This document shows positions 49,003 through 61,597 of a stretch of 64,000 nt of DNA, piece after piece (position 1 is the first letter of the stretch; each line of letters begins with the position of its first letter). A program made the translations under genes and the position numbers. The stretch is from NCBI GenBank assembly GCA_036245805.1, contig BTRK01000006.1:54367257-54431256 (forward strand), read 5' to 3'. Origin of the DNA: Pristionchus mayeri. Taxonomy: Eukaryota; Nematoda; Chromadorea; Rhabditida; Neodiplogasteridae. The notes beneath the pieces were generated by a model. The model did not search any database. It was not told the DNA's origin and saw only the letters and a program-made list of their open reading frames with translations.

Positions 49003-52000
49003 TGAGTGACTGTCTGAGAGAATTAAGCATGTGCCGTACAACGAAAAATATAGTACCAATGTGAAGGTTGATCTTAGGATAACTTTTCGCGTAGAGTTCG
49101 AAAATCGACTTTAGAAAGCCGTATCTCTGACCCCTCATTTCCTGTGTCGCGCTGTATCTGGGTGGTCGGTTTTTGTATCTTTTGAACGGCTCATCCAAAC
49201 CTCATAAATGCATAGCAATTCTGAAAGATCTCGACGAGATAAGCATTTTTCCCGTTGGAAGTGAAAGGCTAGCTCATCTGTAAAAAAAATTATGGCAAAT
49301 ATTATGAAATAAAATATGACCAAATTGGCGCCCTGGAAAATTTTAATCCGTATGCCCTTTTGTAAATGTGTTATTTAGATTCTACGTGAAAAGTTACCCT
49401 TAGGCGCCATTTTTCGCTCCAAAAGACGTGCACGGACGGGGTTTCCTGGTTCGAGGAAAACATTATTATGCAAAATTTCTGGATAAATTTGTATTTTTCA
49501 GGCGAACCATCGTGATCTCAGATCACTTTTGAGCAAATATTTACTATTCTAGATTGGAGAAGTATGATTACGCTAAAAAATACGGAGTTTCACTCATTCC
49601 TAAAAATTCGATTTTACCAACATCGAAAAATCTCAATTTTGGCCGCTGCTAGCTTTAAATATTCAAATGAAATATCACAATTTCAAGGTAATTCGCATAA
49701 TATGTACCGACATACGTGATATAAAGTTGTATAGAGGTTCTCTAGCAGTTGGATTTTAGAAATATTCTTGCATGAAAACGTTACTTTGAGAGTGCGCAAA
49801 AATAATTTATACAAAATTAAAGTGTATTTTCGAGGGGATTCGACTAATATCAGGCGTAAAACCATGTTGGCATATAAGGTTATTATAAAACGTGTGCGTA
49901 CTTACAAATTTCAAAGATCTAAAAATATCGAAATTTTCAGCATTGTGAAATTCGAAATTTGAAAAACAACGAAGAATGCACTCTCATCAATAACAATAGA
50001 CTCAAAACGAGTGAAATTGCATTAATTTATAAAAATTTCTCAAAATTTCACGAAAATCCTTTTTAAATATCATTTTTTTCAAATCCGGCAAGTTCAGAAT
50101 CGCATATTCATGCAAGAATATTTTTAAAATCCAACTGGTGGACAGCCTCTATATAACTTTATATCATGTATGTCGGTACATATTTCAGTTGAATATTTAA
50201 AGCTAGCAGCGGCCAAAATTGAGATTTTTCGAGGTTGGTAAAGTCGATTTTTTAGGAATGAGTGAAACTCCGCATTTTTGTTCAAAAGTGATCTGAGATC
50301 ACGATGGTTCGCCTGAAAAATACAAATGTATGCAGAAATTTTGCATAATAATCTTTTCCTCGAACCAGGAAACCCCGTCCGTGAACGTCTTTTGGAGCGA
50401 CAAATGGCGCCTAGGGGTAACTTTTCACGTAGAATCTAAATACCACATTTAAAAAAGGGCATACGGATTAAAATTTTCCAGGGCGTCAATTTGGTCATAT
50501 TTTATTTCATAATATTTGCCTTAATTTTTTTACAGATGAGCTAGCCTTTTAACTTTTCACTCGTTTTCAGTGTCGCGTCGTTTTCAGTGTCGCGCTGTTG
50601 CAAGGAGGTCAGTTTTTGTAACTTATGAACGGCTTATCCAAACACCATCAATGCATAGTAATTCTGAAAGATCTCGACGAGATAAGCATTTTTACCGTTG
50701 AAAGTGAAAGACTAGCTCATCTGTGAAAAAAGTTATGGTCATTTAAATTTTCAAATTCGCCGGCCTGAAAAGGTTTCATAAGCTGTGCACTTTTAACTAT
50801 GATCATTCGATTCTACGTGAAAAGTTACCCTTAGGCACATAATTGCAGGAAAATCGATGGGGTTTATGAAACGCGAAATATGAAAATGCATGTATAATGT
50901 GAAGGTTTTCTATAGTTTTCAGTCGATCCACTGTGACTTCAGATCAGTTTTGAGCATTTTATGACTATTTTATCCCAGTGGAAATAAATGAAGCTGAAAA
51001 AAACCGAATTTGGCGCTTTTTATAAAATCCGATTTTCTTCACATCGAAAATTCCCAAGTTTATGGCCAGCTAACTTTCCATTGTAAATCGGAATCCTGCA
51101 TTTACTCTGCAGATCTTCCAGTATGTCATTAGTCAGAAAAAGTACATTAGTCAGAAAAAGTACTATTGAGGCTGACAACATATGAGTAAGTCATGATTAT
51201 TATTGCTTGAAAATGGCTGACGAGAGCGAACAAATTTGATTAAGTGGGTATTTACAAAGTTCGCGTAGGCTGAGGAACAAACTTATATAATTTTCAACTC
51301 TCCTAATATAGGCCAACTTAAAAACGGATGTTATATAACACGTCCAATCAATTGAAAAATTGGTAAAATTTTAGTAATTGGAATACAAAAATTTATAAAA
51401 TCATGCAAAGGTTATTTTAAACGCCAGTAATCGACTTAATTCGTATGAGAAAGTGATAAATTGTTGAAATATCAATTATTCACACTAAACTTTTCGCAAA
51501 ATATAAAATTTTTATTTTCAATCCTTCACAAAAACAGGTTTTCAAGCAATAATAATCATGACTTACTCATATGTTGCCAGCCTCACTAATGCTTTTTCTG
51601 ACTGATGTCGAGGCATACTGGAACATCTGCTGAGCAAATGCAGGATTCCGATTTAAAATGGAAAGTTGAGTGGCCATAAACTTGGGAAAATTCGATGTGA
51701 ATAAAATCGGATTTTTGAAAAAGCGCCAAATTCGGTTTTTTTCAGCTTCATTTATTTCCACTGGGATAAAATAGTCATGAAATGCTCAAAACTGATCTGA
51801 AGTCACAGTGGATCGACTGAAAACTATAAAAAACCTTCACATTATCCATGCATTTTCATATTTCCCGTTTCATAAACCTGCTTTACCACCCATCGATTTT
51901 CCTGCAATTATGTGCCTAGGGGTAACTTTTCACGTAGTATCGAATAAGCATAGTTAAAAGTGCACAGGTTTTGAAACTTTTTCAGGCCGGCGAATTTGGA

Positions 52001-52526
52001 AATTTATATGACAATAACTTTTTTCACAGATGAGCTAGCCTTTCACTTTCAACAGTAAAAATGCTTATCTCGTCGAGATCTTTCAGAATTGCTATGCATT
52101 TATGGGTTTGGATAAGCCGTTCATAAGTTACAAAAACTGACCACCTGGCAACAGCGCGACACTGAAAACGAGGGGTCAGAGATACGGCTTTCTAAGGTCG
52201 ATTTTCGAACTCTACGTGAAAAGTTACCCATGGGGAGATCTTAAAATCAGCACTTTATTTTTCGTTGTACGGCCATTGGTCAGTTCTCTCAGATAGTCAC
52301 TCCTATGCATCTATGGGGTTTGGATGAGCCGTTCAAAAGATACAAAAACCGACCACCCAAATACAGCGCGACACAGGAAATGAGGGGTCAGAGATACGGC
52401 TTCCTAAGGTCGATTTTCGAACTCTACGCGAAAAGTTACCCTAAGATCATTCTTCACCTTGGTACTTTATTTTCCGCTGTACGGCCTATAGGTGATATTG
52501 CTCAGTTCTCTCAGATAGTCACTCAT
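49003..52526. repeat. Nest of family B palindromes inside the hAT element
   Basis: The outer ends ATGAGTGACTGTCTGAG and its complement at 52500-52526 define one element. Inside are at least two more dyads: about 49213-50540 (centre near 49890; CATACGGATTAAAATTTTCC pair) and about 50560-52306 (centre near 51350; CTGATGTCGAGG/TCAGTTTTGAGC-region pairs). All carry the GATCTCGACGAGATAAGC word. The dyads abut or share arms, so several insertions or rearrangements are stacked. Confidence 0.7.
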
Positions 52527-52539
52527 ATGGTCATGGTCA

Positions 52540-53050
52540 AAAATCGATACCCAATCGATAGTACAGTACCACCAGATACCGTATACCACTACCGTAACCC
52601 CCGATTATCGCAAACAAACTTTATATTAAAAAAGGCCTGGTACCATGCCCAATCGATTCTACAGTACCCAAGTCACTACCGTAACCCAGTTCCATGGGTC
52701 AGATCGAGTTCCTTGGGTCAAACATTTTTCTAAAAAATTAAAATCGATAGTAAAATTATTTTTAATTATCTTACCGTATCTCTTGTTACAGTAGTATAAT
52801 TTTATAATCGATTTAGAAAATTACGAAAAAAGTTTGAAAATTTTAGAAAATTGTTTGACCCAAGGAACTGAATCTTGGGTACTGTACAATTGATTGGGCA
52901 CGGTACCCGGACTTTTTACGGTAGTGGTATATGGTATCTGATGGTACTGTATGATCGATTGGGTACGGTACTTAGTATTGACCTACCATGACACAATTAT
53001 CGACCATTACCTAGTAGTCTTGACCTACAGATCGATTTTTGACCATGACC
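52540..53050. repeat. Internal palindrome of the hAT family, 4.46-kb copy
   Basis: AGTACAGTACCACCAGATAC and GGTATACCACTACCGTAACC-type words are mirrored around about 52775; the same dyad forms the middle of 53975-54777. Confidence 0.75.
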
Positions 53051-53974
53051 CGGGGTTCATGGGTGCTAAGTGCTTGTCACTTTTCATGACAAGCACTTTG
53101 CACCCATGAACCCCGGGTCATGGTGGTCGCCGGCGGCGTGGGCAACTATGACTACTACCAATCTTCCAATCGCAGATGAAGCAGATGAAAGTTTTGTACA
53201 TAAGTGTATCGAAAAAGAAAGGTTATTGTTACTGCTAAATGATAAAATAAGTTATTCGAACAGTTTTATTGCTTCCTTCGACCAATTAACATTAGAAATA
53301 TACGATAAATATGGAAGATTAATCATAATTAGCTTCTAATGGAAGAACATAACATTTAGTTATCATTAGATGATCAGATTACAAATCCATTGTATAAAAT
53401 TAGTGAGTGGGGACAGGGAGTCTTCGGGTAGAGGATGAGAGAACATTTTTCGAGAAGATCAAAAGCAGCCGATGATACACACGACAGTGACCAGGAGGGG
53501 ATAGACATCTTAAAAAAGATGCAAACTGTGGAATTACCAAGGGAAATGAGCACTTACAGTTTGTGTGGTAGGAGATATTACGAGTAGTCATGCTCGTTGA
53601 AGAGGATCCCTATAAGAAAATGTGCTATGTTTGATACATAAATAGATAAATTATACCGGAAATTATGCCGATGGGCGGAATTTCCACTGGTCGGAGATCG
53701 GTTTATTTCTTCTGATGAGGAGGGCAGAGGGATCTGTGAAGGAAAAGGATTAACACGTTGAATCCGATCAACGACCAGAGCCTTGAAGCCTTCGTCGCTG
53801 AAGGAGTAGATGTTCTCATTGATGTATTAAGCCAGAGGTTGGTACCCGGCAGTGCATGTGTATACCAGAATCGGGAACATCTTGCGGAAGTCTCTGACGA
53901 GACTGGCCAATTCGGGATCGTCAAAAATGAACATGAAGTCAAACGTGTTTGTGCGAACATTCAGGTATGAGCTC

Positions 53975-54777
53975 CATAGTTGCCCAACACTGGCGGCGAG
54001 GTGTTTTCAGACAATGACCCCCTATTCATGGTTCAGCACTGCTCCCCTCGATTTGAGGGGAGCAGTGCTGAACGACGTATAGGGGGTCATGGTCAAAAAA
54101 AGGTTGGTAGGTCAATGGTAGGTCAAGACTTGTTACCGTACCCAATCGATCATACAGTACCACCAGATACAGTATACCACTACCGTAACCCCCGAATATC
54201 GCAAACTAACTTTATTTTTAAAAAGTCCTGGTACCGCGTCCAATCAATTGTACAGTACCCAACTCACTACCGTAACCCAGTTCCCCCCATGGGTCAGATC
54301 CAGTTCCTTGGGTCAAACATTTTTCTAAAAATTTTAAATCGATAGTAAAATAATTTTTAATTATCCTACCATACCTCTCGTTACTGTAGAATCATTTTAT
54401 AATCTATTTAGGATTATTAGAAAAATGTTTTAAAATTTTAGAAAATTGTTTGACCCAAGGAACTGAATCTGACCCATGGAACTGGGTTACGGTAGCGACT
54501 TGGGTACTGTACAATTGATTGGACGCGGTACCAGGACTTTTTAAAAATAAAGTTAGTTTGCGATATTCGGGGGTTACGGTAGTGGTATACTGTATCTGGT
54601 GGTACTGTATGATCGATTGGGTACGGTAACAAGTCTTGACCTACCATTGACCTACCAACCTTTTTTTGACCATGACCCCCTATACGTCGTTCAGCACTGC
54701 TCCCCTCAAATCGAGGGGAGCAGTGCTGAACCTTGAATAGGGGGTCATGGGGGTCGCCGCCGGCGTGGGCAACTATG
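53975..54777. mobile_element. hAT-type MITE (803 bp) in a coding exon
   Basis: The inverted ends are CATAGTTGCCCAACACTGG and CATAGTTGCCCACGCCGG. A perfect 8-bp duplication, ATGAGCTC, lies at 53967-53974 and 54778-54785. Next to each end is a 19-bp-stem hairpin (GTTCAGCACTGCTCCCCTC, about 54032-54073 and 54691-54732). The centre is a long dyad. No transposase is encoded. Confidence 0.9.
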
Positions 54778-55132
54778 ATGAGCTCCCGAAGTCGTCATGG
54801 TCGAGTAGGGCATTATCGGCTCCGAATGCATTCCCGAACAGCAAGTAGGAGAAGGAGTGATGTTGGTGGATCAGAGAGGTGAAGAAAGGTTCGGTAGAGG
54901 AATGATGTTGCGATACATGACCAGATTGAGATAGTTGTCCTACAATATTAAAGGAAATATGTGAAGATAGGCAGAGGGAATGAAGATAATGTAATGAAAG
55001 GAAGATAATGGAATAGCCATAACTAACCTCGTGTTGCCTTTCACCAATGGCATGATGCATCGTCATCAATTCGACAGTTCGCTCCATCTTCGGCTGCCTC
55101 ACTCTCTTCTTGTTGATCTTCTTCTTCGGTAG

Positions 55133-55190
55133 AATGGCGAGAGAGTGTGTAGAATGAAGAGACCGTGGTATCATTTCTCGAACATTGTGT
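55133..55190. repeat. Family D hairpin element, half copy
   Basis: Only one arm is present (minus strand GTTCGAGAAATGATACCACG through ACACTCTCTCGCCATTC), ending at the dyad centre of the full element. Confidence 0.75.
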
Positions 55191-55516
55191 TCGAGCCTAT
55201 AAGGGAATTGGGGGCAGGGGCAGTGGGAGAAGAGGAAATGGAGTCAGGTACGACGGCAGCCTTCGCGGAGATGCATTCGTGTCGATGCCCTTGCGAACTT
55301 TCTTCAATGTTCTCATCGATGTCACTGGCGAGTGTCCATTTCTTACGGTGGATGAGCATCTGAAAAATAATGTGTGTTTGGCTTTATTTACCGAACCTTT
55401 ATTTCGGTGAATGAAACAAAATTGCAGCGAAATGAGTTCTTACCCCCCTCCAGCCATCTCTCTTCATCTCTCTGAAGGTACGGAACAGGGGCTGATCGGA
55501 CAAGAGGCAGTCAGTA

Positions 55517-55623
55517 GAGTTCGTAATTCGGATCACCGTTTCTTCATTCCCCACACTCTCTCGACCGGTCGATCGACGAGAGAGTGCCTAGAATGAAGAG
55601 ACCGTGGTATCATTTCTCGAATC
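55517..55623. repeat. Family D hairpin element, copy 3 (107 bp)
   Basis: GAGTTCGTAATTCGGATCAC to ATTTCTCGAATC, with TA on both sides (55515-55516 and 55624-55625). The flanking TA points to a Tc1/mariner-mobilised element. Confidence 0.85.
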
Positions 55624-55625
55624 TA

Positions 55626-56280
55626 GCAGTCAGCCACTCGCGCAGCGAACTGCACTTGTCTACTTATTGCAAGGCAACGTGGTGGAAATCTGTAATAGTA
55701 CTACGATATCTACAGTATCCATTATGATAATAGGAAAGCAATTGTTGTGATAAAGAAGAGCGTACGGGTGGGGGGGGGGGCAGAGGGGAGATACTTCACT
55801 GCCTTATTGAGCAGTCCATCTATTCAATCTCCTTATCAACTGATTCATCCATCTTAAGGGGCCGATCATGCAAAACGTGTGCTCTAATTTCTCACCGATT
55901 CTGCCAGCTTCACAACGCACTGTATTTGGCCGAGTTCCCTTCCTTAATTACGATTGATGTAGTCAACTTGTGGAGCATGAACTTGTGGAACATGCGATCG
56001 AAACAACAGTAACGTTAGACCATCATAATTAAGACTTCGTACAACACCAGAATTGCAGTGATTTCAACATCCAGGAGGTTCAGTAAAGAGCCAATGCGAC
56101 GGCAAAGATGATTTTCGGAAATATTTTGTCTTTGGCTCGTATTATGATCGAATTTGTTATTAAAATCTAAAGTTTATACATGACGGTTCAAAAAAAAAAT
56201 TGTCTCGTCCTGAAATGCGTTAATTTATTTTACTCATGAGACGAATCGCTATATAACCCCCCACCGCGAACTGGGAAATT
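55626..56280. other. Intergenic, nothing recognised
   Basis: A short G run occurs near 55770. No gene or repeat pair was found. Confidence 0.35.
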
Positions 56281-58790
56281 CAAGAGACCGGATCGGTAAG
56301 AATGGACTACCTCCCGGACACGATTCCTTAGGAATGAGATCCAGGCGCCCACACTGCATGTGTATGGACCCCTTAGCCTTAAGTACCACAGAGTACCATC
56401 AAATACCTGCTTCGGTCTCTGATGCGTCAATTTTAGGGTCAAATATTTCAAAAATCGAGTGATCATATTTCCTAAACGCGATAAGATGGACTCAAAATCT
56501 CTTCAGAATTACCAATTACGGTGTCACCAATTACGAAAATTGAATCATTGAAATCGATTCCAACTTGACTGTAAAATAGATTTCGTACCCAAAATTTTCA
56601 CTTTTTCGACTCTAATTTTTGAATATAGCAGAACGGCTAGCCGTGACTATGTTCATAATGTTGCCCAATGAATTCTGCATCGGAAGGAACCAAAGTGAAT
56701 TCAAACGGACTTTTCCGTTATTGTCTCCCAAAGTGAGATTTCATTCAGATTCCTGCCGAAATTGAGTTATTGCCACAACATGCAGATTCAGATAAACGAA
56801 TATTGTGGAAAATGAAGCTACAAGAACGTAAAAGTATAATTAAGAGCAAAAATCGAGGGGTTGCTTTATTTTGAAATAGTCGATTTTCACACCCTCGATT
56901 GGTGCTCAATTTGCGCATCGAAAACTCAGAAATTTCATTTTCTCTGAGAAGTCAACTACATGCAAGTTGAAATGGGCTTTCCATGGATCAAGATTATACA
57001 AACCAAACATCTATACAAATTTGTTTGCCCAAAATATTTTTGTCCGAAAAATGAAAAATCGAGGGTGGTGGTAAATTTTTGACCAAATTTTCAAGTACTT
57101 GGACTATATTTGGTCAAGTTAAATCCAACTTGTTCCAATCGTGCATATAAATCGTTAAAAAAAGCGTTGTAAATTGTTTTTCAAAAAATGTGAGTTCACA
57201 TCTTCGATTTTGTCGTGTTTGAATGGTGAAAAAATAAAAAAAATACATCGCCCATTCAAGCTTAACCGAATAAATCGAAAGTATAGTTTCTATTGAGTAA
57301 TTTTTTCTAAAAGAATCTGCAGGGTTTCACTAAATTCCGCTGCTTCGTTCTTTCGATCTTTGGAGAAATCGAGACTGGTGAGAGATAGACGCATGAGAAT
57401 GTTAGAAATTTACATGCAAATCAACCTAATTTCATTATGAATTTGTGAGCATGAACCAGTTAAACGTTTTTTTTATACAGAAAGGTAGCATATATTCTTC
57501 TTAACTTTCAAAGTTGTAATTCTGTAAATCCTCGAAAAAACTATTTTGCAAACTCTCAAATTGTAGTGATAGGTGATTGATATAGGAGTGTCATTAAGCA
57601 AAACATCAAATTGTATTATAAAAAGATAAATTGCGATATATTTGCACGTAAATCTCTAAGATTCTCATGCATCTATCTCTCACCAGTCTCGATTTCTCCA
57701 AAGATCGAAAGAACGAAGCTGCGGAATTTAGTGAAACCCTGCAGATTCTTTTAGAAAAAAAAATACTCAATAGAAACTATTCTTTCGGTTTATTCGGTTA
57801 TGCTTGAATGGGCGATGTATTTTTTGATTTTTTCACCATTCAAACACGACAAAATCGAAGATGTGAACTCACATTTTTTGAAAAAAAATTTACAACGCTT
57901 TTTTTAACGATTTTTATGCACGATTGGAACAAGTTGGATTTAACTTGACCAAATATAGTCCAAGTAATTGAAAATTTGGTCAAAATTTTTACAACCACCC
58001 TCGATTTTTCATTTTTCGGACAAAAATATTTTGGGCAAACAAATTTGTATAATTGTTTGGTTTGTATAATCTTGATCCATGGAAGGCTTTCATTTCAACT
58101 TGCATGTAGTTGACTTCTCAGAGCAAATGAAATTTCTGAGTTTTCGATGCGCAAATTGAGCACCAATCGAGGGTGTGAAAATCGACTATTTCAAAATAAA
58201 GCAACCCCTCGATTTTTGTCCTTAATTATACTTTTACGTTCTTGTAGCTTCATTTTCCACAATATGCGTTTATCTGAATTTGCATTTTGTGGCAATAACT
58301 CAATTTCGGCAGGAATGTGAATGAAATCTCAGATTGGGAGACAATAACGGAAAAGTCCGTTTGAATTCGCTTTGGTTCCTTCCGATGCAGAATTCATTGG
58401 GCAACATTATGAACATAGTCACGGCTAGCCGTTCTGCTATATTCAAAAATTAGAGTCGAAAAAGTGAAAATTTTGGGTACAAAATCTATTTTACAGTCAA
58501 GTTGGAATCGATTTCAATGATTCAATTTTCGTTAATGGTGACACCTAGTGTAATTCTGAAGAGATTTTGAGTCCATCTTATCGCGTTTAGGAAATATGAT
58601 TACTCGATTTTTGAAATATTTGACCCTACAATTGACGCATCAGAGACCGAAGCAGGTATTTGATGATACTCTGTGATACTTAAGGCTAAGGGGTCCATAC
58701 ACATGCAGTGTTGGCGCCTGGATCTCATTCCTAAGGGATCGTGTCCGGTGGGTTGCGATTATGGTCGATTCTTACCGATCCGGTTTCTTA
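56281..58790. repeat. Large palindromic element (2.5 kb)
   Basis: The left end AAGAGACCGGATCGGTAAGA and its complement at the right (TCTTACCGATCCGGTTTCTT) begin arms of about 1.2 kb matching nearly base for base to a centre near 57540. Mirrored words include CCTTAGCCTTAAGTACCACAG and GTCTCGATTTCTCCAAAGATC-type text. No ORF of note. The termini and the GTGTCCGG word recall the centre of family A copy 1 (about 800-850). Confidence 0.85.
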
Positions 58791-58799
58791 AATAGTTGA

Positions 58800-59050
58800 C
58801 TCCGGCAATTTTGTGAGACGTATTCATGCTCTTTCCATACGTGATTAATATCGCTGACCCAGCATCATTTTCACTTTCGTTCCCTTCTGACCCAGATGCG
58901 ATCATCTGCGCAGATTAATCGGTCGCGCGCGGATTCGCAAATTTTTCCCATTTCCTACATTTCCATCTCACAATCTAAGATTAAAATGAGAGATAAGACA
59001 TATTTCCGCAGCAGCTTCGTCCAATGCTAATGACTATGTACAGTCACCTC
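58800..59050. repeat. Outer inverted arm, partner at 63000-63260
   Basis: CCTTCTGACCCAGATGCGATC near 58890 and GAGAGATAAGA near 58990 are found as complements at about 63165 and 63060. The arms lie about 4 kb apart. Confidence 0.65.
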
Positions 59051-60770
59051 TAAGACTTCAGCTTTGAGAAATGTCGAAAATCGTATTTCGTACCATTTAT
59101 GATACATCGCGCTAGTGTTTTCGAACATTATTGATGCATTATCCATAGTTATGAATATTTGATAACTGAGAGTTGGCTTTGGAAGATACACAACAGGGTT
59201 TGTGGCCAAATAGTATTTGGCTTTCGCATATAACTCGGCGCGTTGTAGTGACTTTAGTTTTGCTCTTTAATGCTCTTTGCTCTTTTTAAAGTTAAAACAT
59301 TAAATTATCTTTCCATGCATCCAGAAGACTAAGCTTGATGGTTGCTCCTCACTCATGACCTTTTCGTTGCCATCTCGTACTCGCAAACTTCTAATAAAGA
59401 CACAACTTCAATATGAGATAAACAGTACCGTGAGTATCGTTTATGCAAATAAACAAGTGTTCTTTCATTTATTGAAGCTATTGTTCATTCAGCGCTGCTT
59501 ACTCCAACAAGGCGCTTGCAGGATGTATCAGACGGCACAGTACATGCTACGGATACTTCGCATTTTGTTATGTATATACCGTGTTGTTGTCATTAAATCG
59601 AGTTTATATTTTTTCGCCTCAAGATCAATTTACAGATCTCTACGTGATCTCGAGTGATGAGCGGCATTCATTCTTGGCAATGGATTCATCTGCAATTGTT
59701 TGACTACCGCTCCCTTGTAAGTTTCTCAAAACACTTTTGATAATAACTAGCGCGAACATTATGCTTGAATAATGTAGTCTTAATGCAGTTCTGAAAAATC
59801 GAAATTGATGCCGTGGAAAATTTCAACGAGAAGAGGAAATATTATATTTAAAGTCCTGAAATTGTATAACTCGGCTCTAGTAGCGACTTGAAAATTGGAA
59901 TATGGGGTGGAAAATCAATTTGCACCACATATTCCAATTTGCAAATCGCTAGCACCACCGGTAGCCGATTTATGAAATTGCGGGAAATCAAATATTTCCT
60001 CTTCTCCATGACTTTTTCCCCGGCATAACTGATAAAGTTCGAGAGACTTTTGAATATTTAGAAGCAAATGTTGAAAGGGAAATATGAAACTCAACAAAAA
60101 AAAACTTCTAAACACAGAATACATTTAAGAGCCATCCAACGTACGCCGATGCGTATGCATAATTCATTCGATTCGTCTAGAAGATTGTCAAATAACGAAT
60201 ATACCCCGTTGTGAAGAGTTTCTCAGATAATCCAAGTTAGTTCATTTCTGATTCATATTTGTAAAATCCGTTCACAAATGAATAACCTGCATTTTCAGAT
60301 AATCCAAACAATCGGTCGTTTTCCTTGAATGATCTCACTAAATAATGTACAGATAAAGTGTGTTTTTATTGTTTTTTTTCAATCTTGATTTTCAGAAATA
60401 ATTGACATATTTTTCAGTAAATATAATATTCCTCTGAGCATTATTGAAATTGCTCTTTAACTTCAATTATCTTTCTCCACATCCAGAAGACTACGCTTGA
60501 TGGTTGTTCATCACTGATCATCTTTTCCTAACCATATAGTACACGCAAATATCTAAAAAGAGAACTAGCATTAACTCATCTCCAATGGGATTATTGTGAG
60601 AAAATTATTACCCTGAGTATAATTTACGAACATAAACAAGGTTTCCTTCATTTCATCAACTGTTATAGTCTGACTGTGAAGAGCTTCATTTGCAATATAC
60701 AAATCTATGTATGGGATGTCACCTTGTATCACGACTACACAGCTAATTTGTTTTAAATTGTTTTACGTAT
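59051..60770. repeat. Diverged direct duplication and a small palindrome
   Basis: About 59265-59480 and 60455-60665 are direct relatives (ATCCAGAAGACTA, GCTTGATGGTTG, CATAAACAAG-like text). Between them, about 59800-60035 is a palindrome with a GGAATATGGGGTGG/CACCACATATTCC pair. The 100-residue ORF at 59355-59657 spans the first duplicate and has no recognised motif. Confidence 0.55.
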
Positions 60771-61588
60771 TCCATGTTTAGAAGTATTTTTTTTTACAAT
60801 TTCATCTTACCCTTTCAACAAATCGGCGCGTGATCTTCTCATTTGACCAGCTCTCTCATCATGTATGGCAGTTGAGAAAGCATGAGTAGGACACATGCTG
60901 ACTATTGATAGCCAATGAAAAAAATAATCGAGGAATAAAGAGGACCAAAGCCCATTATTTTTGTAGTCATGAAAAAGTACAATATTTCAAATATCATCGT
61001 CTTTAGGTGAGATACTTGTGCATGACTTCACATTTATGTGTTTATTCATCCTGTAACGATTGCGATTAGTCAGCCACCTTTCGCTTAACTAACTGCTTTA
61101 ATGAGATTTTACAACAGGAAATTTAGCCTGAAAAATAGAAAAAAAAATGAAAAATGCACCAAAAATAGCGCACAATCAGAAAAAGTCGCTATTAAATTAT
61201 GGGAACATTGTAAGGGCTAGGTGCACCAATTCGATTATGTTATAACACCATCCAAATCTATGGGTAAATGCACAAATTAACGGCGAAAAGTGCTCGGAGT
61301 CGCCGTTGTCAAATGCTCGGAGTCGCCGTTGTCAAACGTCAGTGCGATCGACTGTCGAATTACCTGAATATGAGGACATAATTTGAAAAAATCGCGGAAA
61401 TCACGTCTTCATTTAGTTTCATGCAAAAAAATATTTCCCTCATCACAATATACTTGAGTAGGTTGAGTAGAAAAATCAGTTGCGCAAAAAAATTTGTCGC
61501 TAAGGAGTCTCATTTTGCTGCATTTTTACAGAAGTTCCGTGAGAAATTAGAACTCACTAGGAGAATTGGGAAATGTTGTCAGCAGATG
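60771..61588. other. Intergenic; one 23-bp tandem duplication
   Basis: TGCTCGGAGTCGCCGTTGTC is repeated back to back at about 61291-61336. Otherwise AT-rich without a recognisable gene. Confidence 0.4.
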
Positions 61589-61597
61589 AAAAACATC
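61589..61597 (+). repeat. 9-bp target duplication, left
   Basis: AAAAACATC, identical to 62155-62163. Confidence 0.85.

Larger units (their letters stand above)
48694..53150. mobile_element. hAT-type element (4.46 kb) containing family B palindromes
   Basis: The ends CATAGTTGCCCAACACTGG and CCGGCGGCGTGGGCAACTATG (inverted) match the 803-bp relative at 53975-54777. The flanks ACTACTGC (48686-48693) and ACTACTAC (53151-53158) give an 8-bp duplication with one change, diagnostic of hAT. The subterminal word AAGCACTTTGCACCCATGAA occurs at both ends in opposite order. No transposase was found; most of the interior is later family B insertions. Confidence 0.8.
48573..53339 (+). pseudogene. SH3-like host gene split by a hAT-type element
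   Basis: Two coding pieces flank the transposon: 48573-48693 (ACAATTAGG onward) and 53151-53339. The first ends with a typical SH3 C-terminal half: DTLWITRNLIESN, then VGKTGFLPSNQRS, matching the W...G..G.(I/L)PSN pattern of polyproline-binding SH3 domains. If the element and one target duplicate are disregarded, the frame runs on into LPIADEADESFVHKC and a charged helical tail ending IIISF-stop. The insertion lies in a coding exon, so the gene is inactive unless the element is removed. The SH3 assignment rests on a half domain; the N-terminal half is missing or replaced by the family B fragment. Confidence 0.55.
53657..55359 (-). pseudogene. Unidentified host gene, minus strand, broken by a hAT and a hairpin element
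   Basis: The coding start ATG at 55359 directly follows the acceptor TTATTTTTCAG (SL trans-splice or internal exon). Residues read MLIHRKKWTLASDIDENIEE and later SSSPTAPAPNSLIGS, then half a family D hairpin at 55190-55133 introduces a stop. Coding continues KKKINKKRVRQPKMERTVEL, crosses a probable 84-88 nt intron (55027-54940), and goes on to LLFGNAFGADNALLDHDDFG. The hAT element interrupts here; across it the frame is exactly preserved into YLNVRTNTFDFMFIFDDPEL. An in-frame TAA follows ...AGYQPLA, after which the frame stays open (YINENIYSFSDEGFKALVVD) to a donor near 53657. I do not recognise the protein; the basic KKKINKKR patch could be a nuclear signal. Confidence 0.6.
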
